A stretch of DNA of 63,952 nt from Asticcacaulis sp. UBA2476. GTDB taxonomy: Bacteria > Pseudomonadota > Alphaproteobacteria > Caulobacterales > Caulobacteraceae. The stretch's first letter is position 1. Each line of letters opens with the position of its first letter. The stretch is from NCBI GenBank assembly GCA_002342035.1, contig DDPE01000034.1, forward strand, positions 1 through 63,952. The letters run 5' to 3'. Made by a program: the position numbers and the translations under genes. The notes beneath the pieces were generated by a model. That model did no database searches, was not told where the DNA came from, and was given only the letters and a program-made list of their open reading frames with translations. This document shows positions 18,704 through 27,450 of this stretch, piece by piece.

Positions 18704-20947
18704 ATGACTTTGCGCCGGATTATGATGTCAACCGTCTTCGGACTGTCCGTGGCCATGATCGGTGGTATCCCCGCCTATGCGCAAACATCTGCCCCTGCTC
18801 AGGTGGCTGGCATAGAGGCCAGTTGGCTTAAAGCCCCCGTCCGGCCCAATCTCAATTTTTCATCGGACAGCGTACCGTCGCGTCAATCCGTGATGTCCGC
18901 TCTCGATTATGTGGCTGCGTCGCAAATCGCCGACATGAGCCGCCGCCCTATCCAGCTTTCGACCGGCTCGAACCTGTCGGAAATTTCGTCCAACTGGGTG
19001 GCTGCCACCTTTTATGTCGGGGCAGCGCGTCTGGCGCGTGAGTCCGACAACAAAGACATTCTGCGGTTTCTGACCGCCACTGCCGAACACTATAACTACG
19101 CCTTTCGCGGCGCGCGGGCCGAGCGCCTGCTGCTCAATGCCGACGATGTGGCGATCGGTGACCTCTACCAGGAAATCTACGCCCGCCGTGGCCAGCAAGG
19201 CGTGATCATGCCCTTGCAGCAGCGTCTGGATTACATGGTGCCGCACCTTAACCGCGTTCAGGAGACCGAGAGCCTGATCTGGTGGTGGTGTGATGCGCTC
19301 TATATGGCCCCGCCGGTTCTGGCGCGACAGACGGCGCTGACCGGCGATATGAAATACCTGCGCGCTATGGATAAGGAATGGCGGCGCACGGCCCAGCGCC
19401 TGTGGGTCGAGGACGACCGCCTGTTCCTGCGTGACGAACGCTTTAAGGACGAGCACCATAAGGGGGCCGCCGGTCAGCCGATCTACTGGTCGCGCGGTAA
19501 TGGCTGGGTGATGGGCGGTCTGGCCCGCACTCTGGAATCCATGCCAGCCGATTTCGAGGGCCGTGAGTTCTACGTCACCACCTTCACCAAGATGGCGGGC
19601 CGCATCAAAGACTTGCAACGCCCCGATGGCCTGTGGGCGACCGATCTGAACGACCCGAAGTCCTTTCCCGAAGCCGAAACCTCGGGGTCAGCCTTCTTTG
19701 TCTATGCGCTGACCTGGGGGATCAATCACGGCCTGCTCGACCGCGCGATCTATCAACCGGCGGCGCTGAAAGGCTGGGCGGCGCTGAATAAGCATGTCTT
19801 GCCGAACGGTCTGATTGGCGCGGCGCAAAAGACCGGTGACCGGCCGGTGCCGACCAAGGCGGAGGACGTTGGGCCCTATGCCACGGGCGCTTATCTGCTG
19901 GCCGGGATCGAGATCATGAATCTTGGCGACCCCGCGCAATCCCTGCCCGAATCTGAACCGGCCCGCGATGATGAGGCCACCATCCTTGCCACCACTCAGC
20001 AACCGATCGCGCCGGTTACCATTATTGGCGACGAAGAGAAAAAGCGCCGTGACGCCGAAATGCGCGCGACCCGCGCCCTCGCCTACGATCCGGCGACCCT
20101 TAACCGTCCGGCAGCCGTCGAAAAACTAACGCCGCCCGCCGATCAGACGCCGCGCGCCGTTGCCCGCTTTGCACCTGACCGGTTTGATGATCTGCTGTGG
20201 GAGAATGATAAGGTCGCCCACCGCATCTATGGCCCCGCTCTGCAGGCCCGCGAAGCCCCGTCCGGTTCCGGCATTGATGTCTGGGCCAAGCGCGTGCGCT
20301 ACCCCTATATGGACCGCCAACTTAAGTTCCCGAACTACCACGTCGATCGCGGCGAAGGCTTAGATTATTATGATGTCGGCCGTGGCCGTGGCGCCGGTGG
20401 GCTTGGCATCTGGTATGACAACAAGCTGTGGACGTCGCGTAATTTCAGCACATATGAGATCCTGAAAACCGGCGCCGATGAAGCCAAATTCAAGGTCGAT
20501 TATCGCCCGTGGCCGGTCGATGTGGCCCGTAAGGTTTGGGAGACACGGACGTTTTCGCTACCGCTGGGGTCGAACTTCACGCGCATGACCTCGACCCTTT
20601 CGTCCGACTCCAAAGCCCCTCTGATCGTCGCCATCGGCATCACCAAGCGCAAAGGCGATGCGGGCAATGGCATTGTCACCAAGGATGCCAAATCCGGAAC
20701 TTTGAGCTTCTGGGAGCCCGCCAGCGTCAACGGCAGCATCGGCATCACCATCGCCGCTGATCCGGCCATGGTCACAGGCTTTGCTGAGGACGCCGAAAAC
20801 TACCTGATCCTGCTGAGGGTCACGCCAGGCAAGCCCTTTACCTACTACATGGGCTCAGCCTGGGATGGCGGGTTGGATTTCAAATCGCGTGAGTCATGGG
20901 ACGCCTTTGTGAAGTCCCAAAAATTCTCATTCGCGCCCGTTAAGTAA
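18704..20947 (+). CDS. GH105 unsaturated uronyl hydrolase fused to DUF4861
   Basis: A 747-residue two-domain exported protein. After a Sec leader (about 1-27, ending PAYAQ) the first 400 residues form a GH88/GH105 (alpha/alpha)6 barrel: TESLIWWWCDALYMAPP near residue 190 carries the catalytic aspartate (CDALYM), and YWSRGNGWVMGGLAR near residue 263 is a family signature. These enzymes remove the 4,5-unsaturated uronic acid left by lyases. A charged linker (about 400-480) leads to a DUF4861 domain (about 485-745; FDDLLWENDKVAHRIYGPAL, RGRGAGGLGIWYD). The domain order suggests two consecutive steps on one chain. DUF4861's activity is unknown to me. AAAGGA upstream supports the start. Confidence 0.9.
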   Translation: MTLRRIMMSTVFGLSVAMIGGIPAYAQTSAPAQVAGIEASWLKAPVRPNLNFSSDSVPSRQSVMSALDYVAASQIADMSRRPIQLSTGSNLSEISSNWVAATFYVGAARLARESDNKDILRFLTATAEHYNYAFRGARAERLLLNADDVAIGDLYQEIYARRGQQGVIMPLQQRLDYMVPHLNRVQETESLIWWWCDALYMAPPVLARQTALTGDMKYLRAMDKEWRRTAQRLWVEDDRLFLRDERFKDEHHKGAAGQPIYWSRGNGWVMGGLARTLESMPADFEGREFYVTTFTKMAGRIKDLQRPDGLWATDLNDPKSFPEAETSGSAFFVYALTWGINHGLLDRAIYQPAALKGWAALNKHVLPNGLIGAAQKTGDRPVPTKAEDVGPYATGAYLLAGIEIMNLGDPAQSLPESEPARDDEATILATTQQPIAPVTIIGDEEKKRRDAEMRATRALAYDPATLNRPAAVEKLTPPADQTPRAVARFAPDRFDDLLWENDKVAHRIYGPALQAREAPSGSGIDVWAKRVRYPYMDRQLKFPNYHVDRGEGLDYYDVGRGRGAGGLGIWYDNKLWTSRNFSTYEILKTGADEAKFKVDYRPWPVDVARKVWETRTFSLPLGSNFTRMTSTLSSDSKAPLIVAIGITKRKGDAGNGIVTKDAKSGTLSFWEPASVNGSIGITIAADPAMVTGFAEDAENYLILLRVTPGKPFTYYMGSAWDGGLDFKSRESWDAFVKSQKFSFAPVK

Positions 20948-20958
20948 GGAGTACCACC

Positions 20959-22329
20959 ATGACCACCGGAACACGCCGCACGGCCCTCAAAGGCTTTCTG
21001 GCCGGAGCCTCCGCCCTTGGGGTCACCATGTCTCAAGCCAGCGCCCAAACCGCCACAGCAGCCAAGCCCACAGGCCCAATCCCAAAGGACTGGATTGACC
21101 CCCAGACCGGCCACCGCATCATCCGCATATCGGACGAACCGGGCGCCTTGGGCATGTATTTCTACCGCCATGTCTATACGCCGCAGGGCGATATTATGGT
21201 GATCAAATCGCCTACCGGCATTCAGACCGTTGACCTCAAGACCTGGAAGGTGACACCGCTGATTACCGGCGCAGGGAATGACCTGCTGTTCGCCGCCCGT
21301 AAATCGCGAGATATCTATTACGCGGTTACCGATCCGGGTGAGGCCCTGCCCGCCGACCGGCCCAAGACCATCTTTGCCATCAATATCGACACCAAGAAAA
21401 AACGTCAGGTCGCCCGCATCCCCGCCGGTCAGATCAGCGCCATGAACGCTGACGATACGGTTCTGCTCGGCACGGTCGCTTACGGTGCCAAACCGTTGCA
21501 ACCCAAGGACAAGGAAAGCTTAGAGAAGTTCGGTCAGGCGGAATATGCGGCATTAGGCCCTGATGGCAAGCCGCTCAACTTCGCCAAGGCCAAAGGCGTG
21601 CGGATGCTGGAACGCTGGGCCTCGCGCGTACCGGCTGAACTGTTCACCATCGACATCAAGACCGGCGCGCGCAAAGTCATCTACAGCACCGAAGAATGGA
21701 TCGGCCACGCCCAGTTTTCACCGACCGATCCGAACCTGATCCGCTTTTGCATGGAAGGGCCGTGGCACCGGGTTGATCGTATCAAGCTGATCAATGCCGA
21801 TGGCACGAACCTGCGCAGCGTCCACACCCGCACCATGAATATGGAAATCTGGGGCCATGAGTTTTTCAGCCATGACGGCAAGTGGCTGTGGTTTGACCTG
21901 CAAACCCCACGCGGCCAGGTATTCTGGGTCGCAGGGCTTGAGCTGGCCACCGGCAAGCGTGTCTGGAAGCGGGTCGAGCAAAACGACTGGGGCGTGCACT
22001 TTAACGTCGCCCATGATGGCGTGACCTTCGCCAGCGACGGCGGCGATCTGGATATGGTCGCCCATGCGCCCGACGGCAAATGGATATCGCTGCTCAAGGC
22101 CGACACCATCGTCGATGCTGATCTGCCGTCCTATGACGACGGATTGATCACCATTGAAAAGTTCACCTCCACCCGTCTGGTCGATATGTCGGCCCACGAC
22201 TACCGGCTGGAGCCCAATCTGCGCTTTACGCCCGACGATAAGTGGATTGTGTTCTGCTCCAATATGCACGGCGACAACCACGTCTATGCGGTTGAGGTCA
22301 AACCCACCCGCGCGCCTGTGAAGGGTTAA
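20959..22329 (+). CDS. ogl: Oligogalacturonate lyase, PL22, with Tat-like leader
   Basis: A 456-residue member of the PL22 oligogalacturonate lyase family, which converts di- and trigalacturonides into 4-deoxy-L-threo-5-hexosulose uronate. Family blocks are SDEPGALGMYFYRHVYTP near residue 57, HAQFSPTDPNLIRFCMEGP near residue 250, and MNMEIWGHEFFSHDGKW near residue 295; the histidines fit the seven-bladed propeller metal site. The N-terminus (GTRRTALKGFLAG...SQASAQ) looks like a twin-arginine signal, whereas the enterobacterial enzyme is cytoplasmic. It starts 11 bp after the GH105 fusion gene with TAAGGAG as ribosome site and is 7 bp before kduI. Confidence 0.92.
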   Translation: MTTGTRRTALKGFLAGASALGVTMSQASAQTATAAKPTGPIPKDWIDPQTGHRIIRISDEPGALGMYFYRHVYTPQGDIMVIKSPTGIQTVDLKTWKVTPLITGAGNDLLFAARKSRDIYYAVTDPGEALPADRPKTIFAINIDTKKKRQVARIPAGQISAMNADDTVLLGTVAYGAKPLQPKDKESLEKFGQAEYAALGPDGKPLNFAKAKGVRMLERWASRVPAELFTIDIKTGARKVIYSTEEWIGHAQFSPTDPNLIRFCMEGPWHRVDRIKLINADGTNLRSVHTRTMNMEIWGHEFFSHDGKWLWFDLQTPRGQVFWVAGLELATGKRVWKRVEQNDWGVHFNVAHDGVTFASDGGDLDMVAHAPDGKWISLLKADTIVDADLPSYDDGLITIEKFTSTRLVDMSAHDYRLEPNLRFTPDDKWIVFCSNMHGDNHVYAVEVKPTRAPVKG

Positions 22330-22336
22330 GTGTAAC

Positions 22337-23185
22337 GTGTTTCATAAGACCTATTACGCCACCCACCCTGACCAGTTGGCCAATGCCGACACCAAGGCCT
22401 TGCGCGAGCGCTACCTGATCACCGACCTGTTTGTGACCGATGAAATCCGGCTCAACTACGTCCATCAGGAACGGCTTGTCATCGGTGGGGCGGCCCCGGT
22501 CAGCACAGCGGTGGCGTTACCGAGACTGACCGAACCACCCTCGGCGGCGGGGACATCGCTGCTGGACCGGCGGGAAATGGGTGTGGTCAATGTCGGCGCG
22601 GGCGCGGGCGTGGTGCATGTCGACGGCGTGGCCTTTGTGCTTGCGCCGCTCGATGCGCTCTACATCGGCAGTGGCACCGGCGACGTGTCGTTCGAAAGCG
22701 ACAGCCCGGAGACACCGGCGCGCTTTTATCTGGCGTCCACCCCGTCGCATCAGCCTTACCCGACCGTGCGCATTGCCCTGAAGGATAGCCAGCCGCTGAA
22801 GCGCGGCAGCCTTGAAACCTCCAATGAGCGCACCATCCATCAGTTGATCGTGCCGCGCGTCTGTAAATCGGCGCAACTCCTGCTGGGCCTGACCCTGCTT
22901 AAGCCCGGCAGCGTCTGGAACACCATGCCGCCGCACCTGCATGACCGCCGCTCGGAGGCTTACTTTTACTTTGATATGACTGCCAATGACCGGGTGTTTC
23001 ACTTTATGGGACAGCCCGACAATACCCGCCACCTGATCGCCGCCAACGAGCAGGCCGTCATCTGTCCGCCGTGGTCAATCCATTGCGGCGCCGGCACATC
23101 CAACTACGCCTTTATCTGGGCGATGGGCGGTGAAAACCTCGACTACGGCGATTTCAACGAACTGGATCTCTGCCAGTTGGCTTAA
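22337..23185 (+). CDS. kduI: 5-dehydro-4-deoxy-D-glucuronate isomerase KduI
   Basis: A 282-residue cupin-fold isomerase, matching the usual size of KduI. It converts 4-deoxy-L-threo-5-hexosulose uronate to 3-deoxy-D-glycero-2,5-hexodiulosonate in the cytoplasm. The zinc site is visible as PPHLHDRRSEAYFYF near residue 197 (two histidines and the glutamate) and WSIHCGAGT near residue 243 (the third histidine). The N-terminus TYYATHPDQL is typical. It is the third gene of a tight set (GH105-DUF4861, PL22, kduI). The partner dehydrogenase KduD is not in this window. A hairpin overlaps and follows its stop. Confidence 0.95.
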   Translation: MFHKTYYATHPDQLANADTKALRERYLITDLFVTDEIRLNYVHQERLVIGGAAPVSTAVALPRLTEPPSAAGTSLLDRREMGVVNVGAGAGVVHVDGVAFVLAPLDALYIGSGTGDVSFESDSPETPARFYLASTPSHQPYPTVRIALKDSQPLKRGSLETSNERTIHQLIVPRVCKSAQLLLGLTLLKPGSVWNTMPPHLHDRRSEAYFYFDMTANDRVFHFMGQPDNTRHLIAANEQAVICPPWSIHCGAGTSNYAFIWAMGGENLDYGDFNELDLCQLA

Positions 23186-23222
23186 GAGGGGCCCAGTTGG
23201 CGTTAAGCGTGGGCCAACTGGC
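23172..23222 (+). terminator. Hairpin with duplicated arm after kduI
   Basis: Three related decamers surround the kduI stop: GCCAGTTGGC (23172-23181, inside the last codons), CCAGTTGGC (23193-23201) and the complementary GCCAACTGGC (23213-23222). Either left copy can pair with the right one, giving mutually exclusive stems of 10 or 9 bp. There is no T-run, so this is a factor-dependent terminator, an RNA-stability hairpin or a small repeat. Confidence 0.45.
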
Positions 23223-23422
23223 CTGACGACCCGCCTGTTTCAGCCCCCATAACCGACCTGTTTTCACGTTCACGGCGCGAAGTTTCATTCCACTTCGCGC
23301 ATTGATTCATGCCCGATTGGAATTCGCCCCCTTTGAAAAACGGCATATGATCCTCGCATAACAAGATAGCAGGGATGCCAAATACGCATCGAACACCCTG
23401 CTCTACAGGTAAGGAAAGCCAT
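23186..23422. promoter_or_regulatory. Leader region of TonB receptor 2
   Basis: A 237-bp non-coding stretch. After the hairpin around 23193-23222 it contains an imperfect symmetry CGCGAAGTTTCATTCCACTTCGCG at 23276-23299 (arms CGCGAAGT / ACTTCGCG, 8-nt spacer), which could be an operator for the receptor promoter. AAGGAAAG at 23411-23418 is the ribosome site for the ATG at 23423. Confidence 0.5.
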
Positions 23423-26224
23423 ATGTTGAAATCAGGGAATGGGGTGGCCCGTCACGGCCTCCTGCGGAGTGTATCGCTTATCGGGCTGCTGCTGGCCAGC
23501 GCCGCTCCGGTCATGGCGCAGGACGCCGCGCCCGCTGCCGAAGATGATGTTACCGAAGTCGTCGTCACCGGCTTTCGCGGTTCGCTGCAAAGCGCCATCC
23601 GCGCCAAGCGTTTTGAGAGCGGCGTGGTCGATTCCATCAAGGCCGAAGATATCGCTGACTTCCCCGACCTGAACCTGGCGGAATCGCTGCAACGCATTCC
23701 GGGGGTGGCCATCACTCGCGCCAATGGCGAAGGTCGTCAGATTTCGGTGCGCGGCTTAGGATCTGAATACACCCGTGTGCGCGTCAACGGCATGGAAGCC
23801 ATTGCCACCACCGGCGGCACCGTCAATTCCGGCGGCACCAACCGCACCCGCGGCTTTGACTTTAACATGTTCGCGTCGGAACTGTTCAACTCCCTGACCG
23901 TGCGCAAAACCGCCTCAGCCGATGTCGAAGAAGGCTCACTAGGGGCCACGGTCGATCTGCAAACCGCCCGCCCGTTCGACTATAAGGACGATCAGTTCGT
24001 CGTGTCGGCTCAGGCCAGCTACAATGATCTGACCCGTGACGCGCAGCCGCGTGTGACCATGATGGGCAGCCGCCGCTGGGCCGATGGCCGTCTGGGCGCG
24101 CTGTTTTCGGTGGCCTACGAAAAACGTCATATCCTTGAGGAAGGGGCCAATATCACCCGCTGGAGCGCGGGCGGAGCGAACGGCGGGTTCAATACCCAGT
24201 CGACCGTTGCAGGCTATACCATCGCCGAAATCAATAACACCAGCGCCACCACCGGCATCTTCCACCCGCGCCTGCCGTCCTATGTCAGCTACGACATCAA
24301 TACCGAGCGTCTGGGCCTGACCGGATCGTTCCAGATGCGCCCGTCCGATGCCACACTGGTCACGTTTGATGTGCTCTATTCCGACGTCAAGACCACACGC
24401 GGCGAGCATCAGTTTCAGGCTATCGGCCTGAGCCGCAGCGGCGTGGGCAAGCCGCAAACCATTATCCGCAGCGGCATCGTCGAAGGCCGCAATCTGGTTC
24501 AGGCCACGATGGATAATGTCGATCTGCGCACCCAGACGGCGTGGGATGAGATGGAGACGGAGTTCACCCAGTACACCCTTACTCTGACCCACAATTTCAG
24601 CGATCGTCTGCGCGGCGGGTTCATCGCCGGTCATTCGCAGTCGGAGTTTTCCAACCCCATCTCGACCATCATCACTTTTGATCGCGCCAATACGCAGGGC
24701 TATAGCTACGACTTCCGCTCACGTATGCCCGCGATCAACCTCAATTTCGACGCCACCGACCCGGCCAACTGGGCGATGACCAACGGCACGTCCGAAGTGC
24801 GTATCCGCCCGAACTTTGTCACCAATGCTTTTGCCAATGCCAAGGCCTATCTGGAATATGATTTCAGCGACAATCTGACGCTTAAGGGCGGCCTCGACTA
24901 CCGCAAGTTCACCTTTGACTCGCGCGGCTATTACCGCACCTCTGAGACCCGCACCGACACCCTGTCGGCCACCGATCTGGCGGCGGTGTCAGAAGTGTTC
25001 TCAGGCTTTGGGCGCAATCTGGATCAGCCATCGGGCAATGCCACCTCATGGCTGGCCCCCGACCTGAATAAGTTTGCCGAGAAGTATGACATCTATTGCA
25101 ATTGCGGCATCTACGCCCTCACCGGCACGGCCAATTCCTCGGCCCGTGGTCAGTGGATCAATGTGCGCGAAACCAATACCGGGGCCTATCTTCAGGCTGA
25201 TTTCAAATTCGAAGCCCTTGGCCTGCCCTGGCGCGGTGATGCGGGTGTGCGCCACGTTAAGACCGATCAGTGGTCATCGGGCTTTGCCTCGACCGGATCG
25301 GGTGCCAACCTGAAGATCGAGCGGGTCGAAGCGGAGCGCAGCTATGACATGACCCTGCCGTCGGGCAATCTGGCGACCGACCTGACCGATGATGTTGTGT
25401 TGCGCGTCAGTGCCGCCGAAACCATTGCGCGGCCGTCGATTGCCGGTCTGACACCGGGCGGGGACGTCTCCATTCAGGGTTCTAACTTCTCATATTCGCG
25501 CGGCAATCCTGAGATCAAACCGACCAAGTCGAAAAACCTCGACCTGTCGCTGGAATGGTATCCGGCTCCCAATTCGCTCTATGCCGCCGGTCTGTTCTAC
25601 AAAAAGATCGACACCTTCGTGCAGACCGTGGTTGAGCGCATCCCGTTTGATCAACTGGGCCTGCCGCTGTCGCTGCTGACGCCGACCAATACGTCGCCGA
25701 CCGAAATCTTCAACGTCAGCCAGCCGTTCAACAGCCCCGGCGGCGAACTGAAAGGGTTCGAGATCAATGCCCAGCAGCAACTCGACTTCCTGCCCGGTTT
25801 CTGGGCTAATTTCGGGGTTCTGGCCAACTACACCTATGTCGATTCCAGCATCGATTACCTGACCTCGACCTCAGCCAATGCAGCCGTCGTGAACCAGACC
25901 CTGATTGGCCTGTCCAAGAATGCCGCCAACTTCACCCTCTACTATGAGACCGAAAAATTCTCGGTGCGCGGATCGGCTGCCTATCGTGAAGGCTACCTGA
26001 CCGCCGTTCCGGCCCCCGACGGCAACAGCGTCGCCGGCACCAATGAAACCCTGAACTTCGACATGCAGGCGTCATATAGCGTGACGCCGAAGTTGAAGCT
26101 CAGCTTAGAAGGCATCAACCTGACCGATGAATTCAACGATCAGTATGTTGATGCCTCAAACCGTCTGAATGTCCGTAGCCATACGGGCCGTCAGGTCTTC
26201 CTCAGTGCGCGTTACAGCTTCTAG
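23423..26224 (+). CDS. TonB-dependent receptor 2
   Basis: A 933-residue outer-membrane receptor. I start at the ATG at 23423 (MLKSGNG), which follows AAGGAAAG and gives a clean Sec leader ending APVMAQD; the frame is open 48 nt further upstream but that would bury the leader. A TonB box (DDVTEVVVTGFR) lies near residue 40, the plug has DFPDLNLAESLQRIPGV and ISVRGLGSEYTRVRVNG, and the barrel ends in SARYSF. It belongs to the Caulobacter-type family of maltose/xylose-class receptors. Its place in the cluster points to pectin-derived oligosaccharides, possibly of a different size or branching than receptor 1. A strong terminator follows. Confidence 0.93.
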   Translation: MLKSGNGVARHGLLRSVSLIGLLLASAAPVMAQDAAPAAEDDVTEVVVTGFRGSLQSAIRAKRFESGVVDSIKAEDIADFPDLNLAESLQRIPGVAITRANGEGRQISVRGLGSEYTRVRVNGMEAIATTGGTVNSGGTNRTRGFDFNMFASELFNSLTVRKTASADVEEGSLGATVDLQTARPFDYKDDQFVVSAQASYNDLTRDAQPRVTMMGSRRWADGRLGALFSVAYEKRHILEEGANITRWSAGGANGGFNTQSTVAGYTIAEINNTSATTGIFHPRLPSYVSYDINTERLGLTGSFQMRPSDATLVTFDVLYSDVKTTRGEHQFQAIGLSRSGVGKPQTIIRSGIVEGRNLVQATMDNVDLRTQTAWDEMETEFTQYTLTLTHNFSDRLRGGFIAGHSQSEFSNPISTIITFDRANTQGYSYDFRSRMPAINLNFDATDPANWAMTNGTSEVRIRPNFVTNAFANAKAYLEYDFSDNLTLKGGLDYRKFTFDSRGYYRTSETRTDTLSATDLAAVSEVFSGFGRNLDQPSGNATSWLAPDLNKFAEKYDIYCNCGIYALTGTANSSARGQWINVRETNTGAYLQADFKFEALGLPWRGDAGVRHVKTDQWSSGFASTGSGANLKIERVEAERSYDMTLPSGNLATDLTDDVVLRVSAAETIARPSIAGLTPGGDVSIQGSNFSYSRGNPEIKPTKSKNLDLSLEWYPAPNSLYAAGLFYKKIDTFVQTVVERIPFDQLGLPLSLLTPTNTSPTEIFNVSQPFNSPGGELKGFEINAQQQLDFLPGFWANFGVLANYTYVDSSIDYLTSTSANAAVVNQTLIGLSKNAANFTLYYETEKFSVRGSAAYREGYLTAVPAPDGNSVAGTNETLNFDMQASYSVTPKLKLSLEGINLTDEFNDQYVDASNRLNVRSHTGRQVFLSARYSF

Positions 26225-26274
26225 TTCTCTTCCCCCATCTCCGGGCGTCTCCCCGTAGGCCCGGCGAAACTTCA

Positions 26275-26314
26275 GCGCGGCTGCACTTGCTTGCAGCCGC
26301 GCCTTTTTCTTTTT
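26275..26314 (+). terminator. Rho-independent terminator after TonB receptor 2
   Basis: An 11-bp perfect stem (GCGCGGCTGCA at 26275-26285 with TGCAGCCGCGC at 26292-26302) and a T-rich tail (CTTTTTCTTTTT, 26303-26314). It separates the receptor transcript from the LysR gene. Confidence 0.93.
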
Positions 26315-26369
26315 GGACGCGCTGTCCTTATTTTGTTAGCGTGCCCAAAACAAATCAATGCAGGGAAAC

Positions 26370-27266
26370 ATGTTCGAGCTTAGCCAGATACGATGTTTCG
26401 TCACCGCCGCTGAGGAACTGCATTTCGGGCGGGCCGCGGCCCGGCTCAACATGACCCAGCCGCCTTTGAGCCGCCAGATTCAGGTTCTGGAGCGTATCTT
26501 AGGCGTGCCGCTGTTTGAGCGCACCAGCCGCAGCGTCAAGCTGACCCCCGCCGGACGCGTGTTCCTGCCCGAAGCGCGCCGGATCGTCTGGCTGGCCGAA
26601 AGTGCCACCCTTGCCGCCCGTAAGGTGGCACAGGGTGACGCTGGCCGGATTGGCATCGGCTTTACCGCCGTCTCCGGCTACAGCTTCCTGCCGCAGATCG
26701 TGGCGCAGGCCCGCGCACGCTTGCCGAACATTGAGCTTGATCTGCGCGAAATGGTCTCAAGCCAGCAGGTCGAGGCTTTGCAAACCGGCCTGATTGATAT
26801 CGGCTTTTTGCGTCAGCCGCTGGAGCGCAATGAATTTGAGTCTGAGCGCGTCGTGTCCGAAGGTCTGGTGGCGGCGCTGCCGACCGGCGATCCGCGCCTG
26901 ACCGAGCCGGAACTGACGCTGAAAGCCTTTGATGGCTCGCCGCTAATCATGTATTCGCGGGAGGGGGCCAGCTATTTTCACAACATGCTGTTGTCGCTGT
27001 TTGCCGAAGCGAACGTCACGCCCGACTATGTGCAGCAGGTGACCCAGATCCACTCCATGCTGGGGTTGGTGCGGGCGGGACTGGGGATTGCGATCGTGCC
27101 GCGCACGGCCATGGGCCTGCAATTTTCAGATGTCCATTACCGCGATATTGCGACCACACCGGCCACGCCGGTTGAGCTTTATATGGTCTGGCGGCGCGGC
27201 AACAGCAATCCGGCCCTGTCGCCCGTGCGGACCCTGTGCGCCGAAGTCGCGCCCAAAACGGTTTAG
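26370..27266 (+). CDS. LysR family transcriptional regulator
   Basis: A regulator of about 298 residues. Residues 1-60 form the winged helix-turn-helix (FELSQIRCFVTAAEELHFGRA, LNMTQPPLSRQI, LFERTSRSVKLTPAG); the rest is the periplasmic-binding-protein-like effector domain (IGIGFTAVSGYSFLP near 95, IHSMLGLVRAGLGIAIVP near 235). I prefer the ATG at 26370 because AGGG lies 5 nt before it; an in-frame ATG at 26358 is the alternative. It is the only transcription factor beside the pectin genes, so control of the cluster by a uronate-type effector is plausible but not shown. Confidence 0.93.
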   Translation: MFELSQIRCFVTAAEELHFGRAAARLNMTQPPLSRQIQVLERILGVPLFERTSRSVKLTPAGRVFLPEARRIVWLAESATLAARKVAQGDAGRIGIGFTAVSGYSFLPQIVAQARARLPNIELDLREMVSSQQVEALQTGLIDIGFLRQPLERNEFESERVVSEGLVAALPTGDPRLTEPELTLKAFDGSPLIMYSREGASYFHNMLLSLFAEANVTPDYVQQVTQIHSMLGLVRAGLGIAIVPRTAMGLQFSDVHYRDIATTPATPVELYMVWRRGNSNPALSPVRTLCAEVAPKTV

Positions 27267-27270
27267 TGGA

Positions 27271-27442
27271 TATACCTCCCTGGCTATGCCGGGGAGGAGG
27301 GAGGCCGAAGGCCGGAAGGTGGGGTATCTTGCGGAGCTTCAAAGGCCTCTGTCGTAAGACAGCAAGAGCCCCCACCACCACATCTCACTTGCCTAAAGGC
27401 AAGCTCGTGCGGTTCCCCTCCCCAGCAAGCTAGGGAGGTATA
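27271..27442. repeat. MITE-like palindromic intergenic element
   Basis: A 172-bp segment bounded by an 11-bp perfect inverted repeat: TATACCTCCCT (27271-27281) and AGGGAGGTATA (27432-27442). Inside the ends are further complementary blocks (CCGGGGAGG / CCTCCCC) and a separate perfect hairpin CTTGCC-TAAA-GGCAAG (27388-27403). It fills almost the whole gap between the LysR gene and the truncated gene and has no coding capacity. The look is that of palindromic repeat families scattered between genes in Caulobacterales and Sphingomonadales. It could also act as a bidirectional terminator for the convergent genes. Confidence 0.75.
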
Positions 27443-27450
27443 AGAGGAGA

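Noticed and set aside
18860..19618. 252-codon minus-strand frame inside the GH105 fusion gene
   Set aside because: Antisense to conserved GH105 motifs and without recognisable protein features.
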